From Crossiella equi (GTDB taxonomy: Bacteria; Actinomycetota; Actinomycetes; Mycobacteriales; Pseudonocardiaceae): a DNA stretch of 64,000 nt. Location of the stretch: positions 4,635,786-4,699,785 of the forward strand of contig NZ_JAGIOO010000001.1 of NCBI RefSeq assembly GCF_017876755.1, read 5' to 3'. A model generated the notes under the pieces. The model worked only from the letters and a program-made list of their open reading frames with translations, searched no databases and was not told the DNA's origin. Made by a program: the position numbers and the translations under genes. Below are positions 1-7,836 of this stretch, piece by piece; within the stretch, counting starts at the first letter, position 1, and every line of letters starts with the position of its first letter.

Positions 1-357
1 GGTGGCGTCGGGCGTGGGCAGCGCGGTGGTGCCGCCGGCGCCCTTGGCCAGCCCGAGCAGGTACCGCTTGCCGACTCCCAGCGAACCGGTGAGCGGCGTG
101 GCCTGCCACCGACTGGTCGGCGACGGGCTGGCGGACAGGTACTGCACGCTCCACCCGGCGAGGGGGACCTCGGTGGTCCCGGCGTTGGCGAGTTCGACGA
201 AGTCGGACGTCAGGGTCGCTCCGGCATTGCCGCCCCCGCCGTAGACCTCGGCGATGAGGGCACCGGCAGACGGCGCGGCGACGGCACTCAGGGGCAGGGT
301 GACTGCCGCGCAGGTGACGGCAACCAGGGGTAAGGCGACGCGGCGGCGGTAGCTCAT
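1..357 (-). CDS. secreted lamin-tail-domain protein, C-terminus cut by window edge
   Basis: An open frame reads from an ATG at 357 leftward to base 1 without a stop, so 119 codons of the N-terminus are present. Residues 1-28 form a Sec signal peptide (RRR, a hydrophobic run, then AVAAPSAG). The mature part begins ALIAEVYGGGGNAG and continues with SDFVELAN and LAGWSVQY. This is the usual start of a lamin-tail (LTD) domain, as found at the N-terminus of secreted ExeM-type nucleases and related exported enzymes. Only the LTD is visible, so the enzymatic part, if any, lies outside the window. Nothing is fixed about its substrate. The start is supported by the signal peptide. It is the last minus-strand gene at this edge. 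Confidence 0.7.
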   Translation of the reverse strand, partial: MSYRRRVALPLVAVTCAAVTLPLSAVAAPSAGALIAEVYGGGGNAGATLTSDFVELANAGTTEVPLAGWSVQYLSASPSPTSRWQATPLTGSLGVGKRYLLGLAKGAGGTTALPTPDAT

Positions 358-506
358 CCGGTGCTCAAGTCCTCCCGATCGGGGTACGGGAGCAGGAATC
401 TTGCCCTGACCGGGTGAACTTTGAAAGACACAAACCTAACGATTGCCGCAGGTCATGCCCCATGGGGCAGAACGGCCACAACCAAGGTGACGGAAACAGA
501 AGCCGC

Positions 507-561
507 GAGGGGGTCCGGGGGGCGAAGCCCCTCCGGGCGGGGTTCGGGGGCTGCGCCCCCG
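507..561. repeat. GC-rich extragenic palindromes
   Basis: Between the secreted gene and tRNA-Ser lie two short perfect hairpins, GGGGcgaaGCCCC at 519-531 and CGGGGGCtgcGCCCCCG at 545-561, inside a very G-rich stretch. They look like the short extragenic palindromic elements common in high-GC actinomycetes. No gene is seen in 358-578. Confidence 0.4.
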
Positions 562-579
562 ATGTGATGGCGAAGCAAG

Positions 580-610
580 AACGGCCCATGCCTCATGGGC
601 ATGGGCCGTT
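580..610 (-). terminator. terminator of tRNA-Ser(CGA)
   Basis: A perfect 13-bp inverted repeat (arms 580-592 and 598-610, loop of 5) lies just downstream of the minus-strand tRNA. It has no long T tract, as is usual in high-GC actinomycetes. Confidence 0.6.
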
Positions 611-620
611 CACTTGCGAG

Positions 621-707
621 CGGTGGCGGTGGGATTTGAACCCACGGAGGGCGTAAACCCTCACACGCTTTCGAGGCGTGCTCCTTCGGCCGCTCGGACA
701 CGCCACC
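621..707 (-). tRNA. tRNA-Ser(CGA)
   Basis: Read on the minus strand, a 7-bp acceptor stem (GGTGGCG with CGCCACC), a long variable arm typical of serine tRNAs, a GGTTCAAATCC T-loop and an anticodon loop CTCGAAA give anticodon CGA, decoding UCG. No CCA is encoded. Confidence 0.95.
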
Positions 708-770
708 GCCGAGAACAATACCGAACGGGCCAGGCCAACCGAAATCGGGTGGCCACACGCCTCTGAGCTG

Positions 771-977
771 CTACTTCTGGAACTTGTCCTTGACGTCCTG
801 CACGGCCTCGGCGGCCTTGTCGCGGACGTCGTGCGCGGTCTCCTTGACCTCGCCCGAGAGCTGATCGCGCTTGCCCGCGGCCTCCAGCTCCTCGTTGCCG
901 GTCATCTGGCCGATCTTCTCCTTGGCCTGGCCAACGAGCTGCTCGGCCTTGTCCTTCGCCTTGTCGAAGACGCTCAT
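771..977 (-). CDS. CsbD-family stress protein
   Basis: A 68-aa, highly charged and helical protein beginning MSVFDKAKDKAEQLVGQAKEK and containing the family motif of repeated DKA/VKD heptads. CsbD proteins are small general-stress proteins of unknown biochemical role. The ATG at 977 is chosen because GGAGGGCAAC lies just upstream on the minus strand and homologues start this way. A GGGTGA element about 60 bp upstream could belong to an alternative (SigB-like) promoter, but this is weak. The gene is monocistronic, between tRNA-Ser and tadA. Confidence 0.85.
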   Translation of the reverse strand: MSVFDKAKDKAEQLVGQAKEKIGQMTGNEELEAAGKRDQLSGEVKETAHDVRDKAAEAVQDVKDKFQK

Positions 978-1079
978 GTGGTTGCCCTCCTTCGCGCTGG
1001 TGGCCCGGCCCCGACACCGGGCCACTCACCCACTACTGAGTGCCCGTTCCACGACGGCATCACGCAGCTGTGAGGCGGC

Positions 1080-1556
1080 TCACCCGTCCCGGTGGTGGCG
1101 GAAGAACTCCTCCAGCAGGGCCCCGGACTCCTGCGCCAGCACGTCGCCGCGCACCTCCGGGCGGTGGTTGAGCCGCCGGTCGCGCAACACGTCCCACAGC
1201 GAACCGGCCGCGCCGGTCTTGGGCTCCCAGGCGCCGAACACCACCCGGGCCACCCGGGCGAGCACGATCGCGCCCGCGCACATCGTGCACGGCTCCAGCG
1301 TGACCACCAGGGTGCAGCCGTCCAGGCGCCAGCCGTCGCCGAAGGCCTTGGTCGCCGCGCGCAGCGCCAGCACCTCGGCGTGCGCGGTGGGGTCGGCCGA
1401 GGCCTCGCGGGCGTTGCAGGCCCTGGCCAGCTCGGTGCCGTCCGGGGCCAGCACCACCGCGCCGATCGGCACGTCACCGGTGGCCAGCGCGTCCCGGGCG
1501 ACGGCCAGCGCGGAGCGCATCGCGGCCAGGTCCGCCGGGCGAACCGGGCCGGTCAC
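1080..1556 (-). CDS. tadA: tRNA(adenine34) deaminase TadA
   Basis: A 158-aa zinc deaminase that converts A34 to inosine in tRNA-Arg(ACG). The zinc and catalytic residues are present: H59-A-E61 (HAEVLALR) and PC-x-x-C at 89-93 (PCTMC). Length matches bacterial TadA. The GTG start at 1556 overlaps the stop of the upstream gene by four bases (GTGA), so the two are translationally coupled. A longer frame upstream exists but is not needed by the fold. The substrate tRNA-Arg(ACG) is encoded in this window at 11414-11489. The same order (tadA, associated gene, then tyrA nearby) is known from M. tuberculosis Rv3752c-Rv3754. Confidence 0.93.
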   Translation of the reverse strand: MTGPVRPADLAAMRSALAVARDALATGDVPIGAVVLAPDGTELARACNAREASADPTAHAEVLALRAATKAFGDGWRLDGCTLVVTLEPCTMCAGAIVLARVARVVFGAWEPKTGAAGSLWDVLRDRRLNHRPEVRGDVLAQESGALLEEFFRHHRDG

Positions 1557-2041
1557 TGCTGCTGGCGCTCGGTGAGCTTGGCGAGCTCCTCGGCGAAGCC
1601 GCACCGCTGCGCGATCATCGTCAGCTGCTCGTCCGGGTACAGGTCGATGTCCTGGACGATGAGCTGGAGCTCCGGCTCGGGCAGGCCGACGTCGGTCAGG
1701 ATGCCGAAGTCACCGGTGGGCCAGATCTCCTCGTCGTCCGGGTCCGGCGGCTCGACGCGCAGCTGGTCGAGCACGTCGGCCGCGACGTCGTAGTCCAGCG
1801 CGGCACCCGTGTCGGAGAGCAGCAGGGCCACTCCGGTGGGCGCGGGCCGGATCAGGACGAAGAACTCGTCGTCGACGTCGAGCATGCCGAAGACCGCTCC
1901 CGTCGACCGGGTCTTGCGCAACTCGGTGATCGCCGCGTCCAGGTCGGTCAGCGCCGCACTGTCCATCGACGTGCACCGCCAACGGCCTTCTTCGCGAACG
2001 ACCGCCACCGCGAAGCCGATGACCGGCTCCTGCACCGCCAT
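1553..2041 (-). CDS. tRNA adenosine deaminase-associated protein
   Basis: A 162-aa acidic protein of the actinobacterial family annotated as tRNA adenosine deaminase-associated, always found just upstream of tadA. It begins MAVQEPVIGFAVAV. A conserved DVDDEFFVLIRP segment lies near residues 55-66. No catalytic motif is recognised, and its role as a TadA partner rests on gene linkage alone. It overlaps tadA by four bases. The ATG at 2041 is preferred; a GTG nine bases earlier is possible. There is no clear ribosome-binding site, so the transcript may be leaderless. Confidence 0.85.
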   Translation of the reverse strand: MAVQEPVIGFAVAVVREEGRWRCTSMDSAALTDLDAAITELRKTRSTGAVFGMLDVDDEFFVLIRPAPTGVALLLSDTGAALDYDVAADVLDQLRVEPPDPDDEEIWPTGDFGILTDVGLPEPELQLIVQDIDLYPDEQLTMIAQRCGFAEELAKLTERQQQ

Positions 2042-2154
2042 GGGACACACGTTATGCGCAATGCGCTTAACCCGAAAGCACTATCCCGCGTACGCGGCGT
2101 GGCGTGCCGGAGGAAGGTGTCCAGAGCTATCTCGTACAGGCGACACTGGTCCCC

Positions 2155-3375
2155 ATGAGCTTCACTGCGCACAGCGCGGACGACCGCCTGTCCGGCGTCC
2201 TCGACCAGGCCCGTGACCTCCAGCCGCGCACGGTCGAGTTCCGGCGGAAGATCCACCGCAACCCGGAGCTCGGCCTCCAGCTGCCCGCCACCCAGGCCGC
2301 CGTGCTGGAGGAGCTGGCCGACCTGCCGCTGACCGTGCACACCGGCAAGTCCACGACCTCCGTGGTCGGCGTGCTGGAGGGGGAACGCCCCGGTCGCACG
2401 GTGCTGCTGCGCGCCGACATGGACGCCCTGCCGCTGACCGAGGACACCGGGCTGCCCTTCGCCTCCGCCAACCCGCTGACCATGCACGCCTGCGGGCACG
2501 ACACGCACGTGGCGATGCTGGCCTCGGCCGCCCGCCTGCTCAGCGCGCGCCGGACCGACCTGGCCGGGCGCGTGGTGTTCATGTTCCAGCCGGGCGAGGA
2601 GGGCTTCGGCGGCGCCAAGTACATGCTGGAGGAGGGCCTGCTCGACGTGGCGGGAACCCGCCCCGACCGCGCGCTGGCCCTGCACATCACCTCGACGCTG
2701 GAGAGCGGCATGCTCCAGTCGCGGCCGGGGCCGATCATGGCCTCCTCGGACGTGCTGAACGTGACCGTGACCGGCCGCGGCGGGCACGCCTCCGCCCCGC
2801 ACGACGCCCTGGACCCGGTGCCCGCGGCGGCCGCGATGGTCGGCGCGCTGCAGACCATGGTCACCCGCAAGATCAGCGTCTTCGACCCGGCCGTGGTGAC
2901 GATCGCGCACGTCAAGGCGGGCACCACCAGCAACATCATCCCGGAGACCGCGCACCTGCAGGGCACCATCCGCGCGCTGTCGGAGGCCACCCGCAGGCAG
3001 GTGCACGAGGAGATCCGCCGGGTCTGCGAGCACACCGCGGCCGCGCACGGCTGCACCGCCGAGGTCGAGATCGTGCTGGGCTACGGCGTGACGGTCAACG
3101 ACGACGCGGTCGGGCCGGAGGTGGTCGAGCTGGCCAAGGCGGTGCTCGGCAACGAGCACGCCGCGCCCATGCTGGACCCGCTGATGGGCGCCGAGGACTG
3201 GTCGTACGTGCTGCACGAGGTGCCGGGCGCGATGGCTTTCCTCGGCGCGTGCCCGCCCGGTACCCCCGTGCACGAAGCGGCGCCGAACCACTCCAATCGG
3301 GTGATCTTCGACGAGGCCGCGATGGCTCACGGTGTCGCTGTGTACTCGGCGTTCGCCCTGGATGCCCTGCGGTAA
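2155..3375 (+). CDS. M20-family amidohydrolase (hippurate/N-acyl-amino-acid hydrolase type)
   Basis: A 406-aa metallopeptidase-fold amidohydrolase of the M20D subfamily. Metal ligands are visible in RADMDALP (residues 87-94) and HACGHD (111-116), with a GEEGFGG glutamate segment about 50 residues later and MGAEDWSY near residue 340. A lid domain lies between. These enzymes remove N-acyl groups from amino acids; the substrate cannot be told from sequence. It has no signal peptide, so it acts in the cytoplasm. The ATG at 2155 gives the family N-terminus; the frame is open further upstream but without support. It is divergent from the tadA pair. Confidence 0.85.
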   Translation: MSFTAHSADDRLSGVLDQARDLQPRTVEFRRKIHRNPELGLQLPATQAAVLEELADLPLTVHTGKSTTSVVGVLEGERPGRTVLLRADMDALPLTEDTGLPFASANPLTMHACGHDTHVAMLASAARLLSARRTDLAGRVVFMFQPGEEGFGGAKYMLEEGLLDVAGTRPDRALALHITSTLESGMLQSRPGPIMASSDVLNVTVTGRGGHASAPHDALDPVPAAAAMVGALQTMVTRKISVFDPAVVTIAHVKAGTTSNIIPETAHLQGTIRALSEATRRQVHEEIRRVCEHTAAAHGCTAEVEIVLGYGVTVNDDAVGPEVVELAKAVLGNEHAAPMLDPLMGAEDWSYVLHEVPGAMAFLGACPPGTPVHEAAPNHSNRVIFDEAAMAHGVAVYSAFALDALR

Positions 3376-3458
3376 GGGCTTGTCCCTCAAACCAGGCAGA
3401 CAGCCCCGCGAGGCCGGGGTAGCAACCACCGCAGTGGTGGCAGCGGGAGGATGGGCGA

Positions 3459-4439
3459 ATGCATTCGGTGTGTGTGCTCGGGCTCGGGCTGATCGGTGGC
3501 TCGGTGCTGCGAGCGGTCCGGTCCGCCGGTTACCCGGCGTGGGGCGCGACCAAGTCCACTGTGGACAGAGAAGCGGCGCTGGCTGACGGCCACGACGTCG
3601 CGGACACGGTGGAGGACGCGCTGCGGCGGGCCGCCGACGAGGAGGCACTGATCGTCCTCGCCGTCCCGCTGACCGCGCTGGAGGAGGTGCTGCGCCAGGT
3701 CAGGGCGCTGGCCCCGAAGTGCCCGCTGACCGACGTGGTGTCGGTGAAGGGCCCGGTCGCCGAGGCGGTCGCCCGCATCCTGCCCACCGCCCGCTACGTC
3801 GGCGGCCACCCCATGGCGGGGCTGTCCGAGTCGGGCTGGCGCGCGGGCTCGGCGGAGCTGTTCCACGGCGCGGCGTGGGTGGTGACCGCCGAGGAGGAGA
3901 CCGACCTGTCGCTGTGGGCGCAGGTCGCCCGCCTGGCCATCGCCTGCGGCGCGCACGTGGTGCCCGCGACACCGGACCAGCACGACGCCGCGGTCGCCCG
4001 CATCTCGCACCTGCCGCACATCTTCGCCTCGGTCCTGGCCGCGGTCGGCGCCGAGGGCGGGCCGCTGGCCTGGTCGCTGGCCGCCGGGTCGTTCACCGAC
4101 GGCACCCGGGTGGCGGGCAGCAGGCCGGAGCTGGTCCGCGCGATGTGCGAGGGCAACCGGTCCGCGCTGCTGGAGGCCCTGGACGAGGCGCTCGGCAGGC
4201 TCGGCGCGGCCCGGGGCTCGCTGGCCTCCACCGGTGGCCTCGCGGTCACCGTGGACGCCGGGTACGAGGCCCGCCGGGGCTTCACCACCAAGCCGAGCGG
4301 CACCCCGAACGAGGTGCGCATCGATCTCAAGGGCCCGGACGCGCTGGACGAGCTGCTCGACCTGGGCACGCTCGGCGGCCGGATCACCTCGGTGGAGGAC
4401 GACCTGGTGGCCATCGGGCAGGAGCTGGGCAACAACTAG
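3459..4439 (+). CDS. tyrA: prephenate dehydrogenase
   Basis: A 326-aa enzyme oxidising prephenate to 4-hydroxyphenylpyruvate in tyrosine synthesis. The N-terminal Rossmann motif is GLGLIGGS (residues 8-15). Further on, GGHPMAGLSESGW carries the family histidine, followed by the helical dimerisation domain with ISHLPH. A strong GGGAGGATGGG sits 7 bases before the ATG. The position next to the tadA pair matches M. tuberculosis Rv3754. It ends in a neat hairpin at 4452-4475 just before the next gene. No ACT domain is visible, so feedback control by tyrosine, if any, is not through ACT. Confidence 0.93.
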   Translation: MHSVCVLGLGLIGGSVLRAVRSAGYPAWGATKSTVDREAALADGHDVADTVEDALRRAADEEALIVLAVPLTALEEVLRQVRALAPKCPLTDVVSVKGPVAEAVARILPTARYVGGHPMAGLSESGWRAGSAELFHGAAWVVTAEEETDLSLWAQVARLAIACGAHVVPATPDQHDAAVARISHLPHIFASVLAAVGAEGGPLAWSLAAGSFTDGTRVAGSRPELVRAMCEGNRSALLEALDEALGRLGAARGSLASTGGLAVTVDAGYEARRGFTTKPSGTPNEVRIDLKGPDALDELLDLGTLGGRITSVEDDLVAIGQELGNN

Positions 4440-4451
4440 GCCACTCGGGCG

Positions 4452-4475
4452 AGGGCGTGACGCTGGTCACGCCCT
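4452..4475 (+). terminator. terminator after tyrA
   Basis: A perfect 10-bp hairpin, AGGGCGTGAC-gctg-GTCACGCCCT, lies 12 bases after the tyrA stop and just before the next start codon. Confidence 0.55.
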
Positions 4476-4487
4476 TACCGTGGGCTG

Positions 4488-5864
4488 ATGGAAGCCCGGA
4501 CGCGGTTCGCGGTGCTCGTCGGAGCCGCCGTGCTGCTGGTCGGCGCGGTGCTGGTGCTGCGCGAGCCCGGGGCCGACAGCCGGCAGCCGCCCCCACCTCC
4601 GCACCGGACGCTGACCGAGTTCCGCGGTGCGGGGGTGCTGCTGCCTGCCCCGGACACCAGACCGGCCACTCCGCTGGGGCTGACGGTCGAACCGGGCTCG
4701 CGGCGCCTCGTGCTGCGCTGGCAGGGCGACGCGCCGGGCTACGAGGTGACCTGGGACCAGCGCACCCGCCTGGTGGCCGGGCACGCGGTGCAGCTGACCG
4801 GACTGGCCGACGGCGAGGCCGTGCCGGTCGAGGTGCGGGCGGTGGACGCCTTCGGCAGGCGGTCCGAACCGGCCCGGGGCGGCGGCACCCCGAGCACACC
4901 CCAGGAGGCGTGGAGCTACGCCGACCGCTTCACCGGCACCGAGGACGAGGTCGGCGCACGCTGGCAGCTGGTGCGGAAGCCCGGCTGCGCGTGGGCCGGA
5001 CCGGAGGCGGGCCGCCTGGTCCTGGAGGCGGGCTGCGGCGAACCGCCGACCGGGCTGCGCGCCCGGACCCCGCTGCGCCTGCGCGAGGACGGCGGCCGGG
5101 TGGTGCTGGAGACCGGCGCGGACCGCTTCACCGTGGACCTGGTCCCCGGCCCGGCCGACCAGGTTGACGAGAACCCGCCACCGGGCGCGCTGCGGGTGGA
5201 GGTGACCGGCTCCGGCGTCCGGGTGCGCCACCCCGGCGGCGAGGCCCGGCTGCCACCCGTGGCCCCGCCCCCGCCCGGCCTGTCCCAGCGCTGGGAGCTC
5301 GCCCTCTCCCCCACCGCCCTGCGGGTGCTGGCGGACGGCCGCGAGGTGGGCGCCACCCCCGTGCGGCGCGACTGGCGCGAGGCGACCGTCCTGCTCGGCT
5401 TCCCCGGCCGGGGCAGCGGGATCACCCGGACCGAGCTGGACCTGGTGGCCTACGACGCGGAGCCGGTACCCGCCCCGCCCACCGGCACGGCACGGCTGGA
5501 CCGGCGGCTGTCCCGCCCGGGCCCGCCGCTGGCCGACCCCTCCGCCGAACTGCACGACGCGGCGGGCCGCCCGGTCCCTGCGGGCGAGCCGATGCCCCGG
5601 GGCCGCGCGGTGCTGGAGATCCGCCTGACGGCCACCACCCCGGAGGTCGCCGGACTGGCGGGCCTGGAGGTGCGCCTGGACGGCGAACGCCTCGCGGTGC
5701 TGCCCACGGCCGCCGACGGCCCGGCGGTGGCGGGCACGTGGCGGATCGCGCTCAACCTGGCCGACACCACGGCGGGCCCGCACAACATCGAGGTGCGCGC
5801 GGTGGGCACCAGCTGGGACACCGCGGCCGCACCCGTGTTCGTTCCGATCATGGTGGCCCAATGA
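4488..5864 (+). CDS. membrane-anchored fibronectin III-like exported protein
   Basis: A 458-aa protein with one N-terminal membrane segment (residues 6-24, FAVLVGAAVLLVGAVLVL) followed by a proline-rich linker and an extracytoplasmic region. Residues about 58-130 fit a fibronectin type III module (PLGLTVEPGSRRLVLRWQ, then VRAVDAFGRRS). Residues about 140-320 have a beta-rich pattern starting WSYADRFTGTEDE, which may be a lectin-like or LamG-like domain. No catalytic motif is seen. Function is unknown; it probably binds carbohydrate or protein at the envelope. It is a single gene between the tyrA terminator and the thiolase. Confidence 0.65.
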   Translation: MEARTRFAVLVGAAVLLVGAVLVLREPGADSRQPPPPPHRTLTEFRGAGVLLPAPDTRPATPLGLTVEPGSRRLVLRWQGDAPGYEVTWDQRTRLVAGHAVQLTGLADGEAVPVEVRAVDAFGRRSEPARGGGTPSTPQEAWSYADRFTGTEDEVGARWQLVRKPGCAWAGPEAGRLVLEAGCGEPPTGLRARTPLRLREDGGRVVLETGADRFTVDLVPGPADQVDENPPPGALRVEVTGSGVRVRHPGGEARLPPVAPPPPGLSQRWELALSPTALRVLADGREVGATPVRRDWREATVLLGFPGRGSGITRTELDLVAYDAEPVPAPPTGTARLDRRLSRPGPPLADPSAELHDAAGRPVPAGEPMPRGRAVLEIRLTATTPEVAGLAGLEVRLDGERLAVLPTAADGPAVAGTWRIALNLADTTAGPHNIEVRAVGTSWDTAAAPVFVPIMVAQ

Positions 5865-5913
5865 CGGTAGGAACATCACAGCGATAACGCGAGAACCGCC
5901 GAGATGGTCCAGC

Positions 5914-7131
5914 ATGGTGGGCATGCCCGCACTGATCCTGGATGCCGCCCGTACGCCGTTCGGCCGCTACCGAGGTGGCCTGTCCGAGGTGCGTGTCGAC
6001 GACCTGGCGACGTTGCCGATCACGGAGCTGCTGCGGCGGCACGGTCCGGACGGCAGCGGCCAGCTGGACCCGGCGCGCATCGACGACGTGATCTACGGCG
6101 ACGCCAACGGGGCCGGGGAGGACAACCGCAACGTGGCGCGGATGGCCGCGCTGCTCGCGGGGCTGCCGGTGACCGTGCCCGGCGTGACCGTCAACCGGCT
6201 GTGCGCCTCCGGTGGGGAGACGTTCGTGCAGGCCCGGCGGGCCATCGTGGCCGGGGACGCGGACCTGCTGGTGGTCGGCGGTGTGGAGGGCATGAGCCGC
6301 GCGCCGTTCGTCATGCCGCGGCCGGACCGGGCCCTGCCGGACAAGATGGAGGTCGTGTCCACGGCGCTGGGCTGGCGCCTGGTCAACCCCCGCATGCGGT
6401 CGGAGTGGACCGTGCCGCTCGGCCTGGCCGCCGAGCAGGTCGCCACCGGGCTGAAGATCAGCCGCGAGGAGATGGACCTGTTCGCGCTGCGCTCGCACCG
6501 CCGGGCCGCCGCGGCCTGGGACGCCGGGGTGCACGACGGGTTCGTCTTCCCCGTGCTGGCGCCGGAGGGCCCCAAGAGCACGCAGATCGTGCGCCGGGAC
6601 GAGTCGGTGCGCTCGGACACCTCGGACAAGAAGCTCGCCCAGCTCAAGTCGGCCTTCTCCGCCGACGGGCCGGTCACCGCGGGCAACTCCTCGCCCCTGT
6701 CCGACGGCGCGGTGGCCGCGCTGATCGGCACCGAGGCGGCCGCGGCCGACCTGGGCGTGGAGCCGCTCGGCGAGATCGTGGCCAGCACGGTGGCCGCTGA
6801 CGAGCCGCACGAGTTCACCCTGGCGCCGGTACCGGCCATCCGCCGCCTGCTGCTGCGGCTGGGCGTGCGCGCGGAGAACGTGGACCTCTGGGAGATCAAC
6901 GAGGCCTTCGCCGCGATGGCCCTGTCCGTGCTGCACCACCTGCCCGAGGTCGACCGCGAGCGGGTGAACGTGCACGGTGGAGCCATCGCCTACGGCCACC
7001 CGCTGGGCGCCTCGATGCCCCGGGTGATCGTCGACCTGTGCCGCCACCTGCGGCAACGAGGTGGCGGCCTGGGCATCGCGGCGGCCTGCGTCGGCGTCGG
7101 CCAGGGGGTGGCCATCGCGGTGCGCGTCTAG
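5914..7131 (+). CDS. acetyl-CoA acyltransferase (thiolase)
   Basis: A 405-aa thiolase of the FadA/PcaF/AtoB group, catalysing thiolytic cleavage or Claisen condensation of acyl-CoAs. The nucleophile cysteine lies in NRLCASGGETF (about residue 93), the catalytic histidine in YGHPLGAS (about 360) and the second cysteine in CVGVGQG near the C-terminus. All three are intact. Translation may begin at ATG 5914 or ATG 5923. Its pathway is not fixed by neighbours. It converges on the next gene so tightly that the two stop codons share a CTAG (7128-7131). Confidence 0.88.
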   Translation: MVGMPALILDAARTPFGRYRGGLSEVRVDDLATLPITELLRRHGPDGSGQLDPARIDDVIYGDANGAGEDNRNVARMAALLAGLPVTVPGVTVNRLCASGGETFVQARRAIVAGDADLLVVGGVEGMSRAPFVMPRPDRALPDKMEVVSTALGWRLVNPRMRSEWTVPLGLAAEQVATGLKISREEMDLFALRSHRRAAAAWDAGVHDGFVFPVLAPEGPKSTQIVRRDESVRSDTSDKKLAQLKSAFSADGPVTAGNSSPLSDGAVAALIGTEAAAADLGVEPLGEIVASTVAADEPHEFTLAPVPAIRRLLLRLGVRAENVDLWEINEAFAAMALSVLHHLPEVDRERVNVHGGAIAYGHPLGASMPRVIVDLCRHLRQRGGGLGIAAACVGVGQGVAIAVRV

Positions 7132-7697
7132 ACGCGGACGGAGATCCCCGGGTAGTCGTGCACCACGGCGTCCTCGCACACCGTGATGTCCGCGGAGAAC
7201 TCGCCGTGGGCGAAGTTGACCACCGACTCGCGCTCGCCGACCGAGACCGTGCGGTAAGTCTGGTGCACGACCTCCAGTTCGAGCTCGGGCAGCGAGACCC
7301 GCAGCACCGGCATGGTGTGCTCGCCGGGCTCGCGGTGCAGGTCGTGGCGGCGGATGGGCAGGGTGTTGAACAGCACGCAGTACTGCACGTCCACCTCGGC
7401 CGCGCCCTCGAAGTCCGAGCGCTGCTGCCCCTGGCCCCGGTCATACAGCCAGAAGCCCCCGTCCGAGGACCGGCTGAACGAGACCTGGCGCTCCTCCTCC
7501 GCCGTGGTCGAGCGCACGAGCAGGCGGCGGACCTGGCCTGCCTCGTTCACCGCGACCTCGTAGGAGGCGTTGAACGCCTCGGTCTCGGAGTTGGCGGCGA
7601 CGACCAGGCGCCCGGTGGCGCGGAAGCGCAGTCCCTCGGCCAGCGCGAGACGCGCCGACTCGAGACTGGGCAGGTCATGACCCCGCCAGGTGATCAT
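7128..7697 (-). CDS. putative glycolipid-binding-domain protein
   Basis: A 189-aa cytoplasmic protein matching the pattern of the actinobacterial and proteobacterial 'putative glycolipid-binding' family: MITWRGHDLPSLE at the start, then GRLVVAANSETEAFNASYEV, DGGFWLYDRG and the C-terminal VVHDYPGISVRV. The biochemical role is unproven; the name comes from structural resemblance. The ATG at 7697 agrees with homologues and is preceded by AGGCGGCAGAAG. The frame is open for another 90 codons upstream, but that stretch overlaps the promoter of the divergent secreted gene and looks non-coding. Confidence 0.7.
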   Translation of the reverse strand: MITWRGHDLPSLESARLALAEGLRFRATGRLVVAANSETEAFNASYEVAVNEAGQVRRLLVRSTTAEEERQVSFSRSSDGGFWLYDRGQGQQRSDFEGAAEVDVQYCVLFNTLPIRRHDLHREPGEHTMPVLRVSLPELELEVVHQTYRTVSVGERESVVNFAHGEFSADITVCEDAVVHDYPGISVRV

Positions 7698-7836
7698 CTT
7701 CTGCCGCCTGGCGGTAGCCGTCGAGTTCACCTGTTCTGGCACGCGACCGAGCGTACTCGACCTTGATCCCGCCTCACTATGGTTAAGTAGTCGGGCCGCC
7801 GCCTGGATACCGAAGGTAACCAGGAGGTCCCCGCCA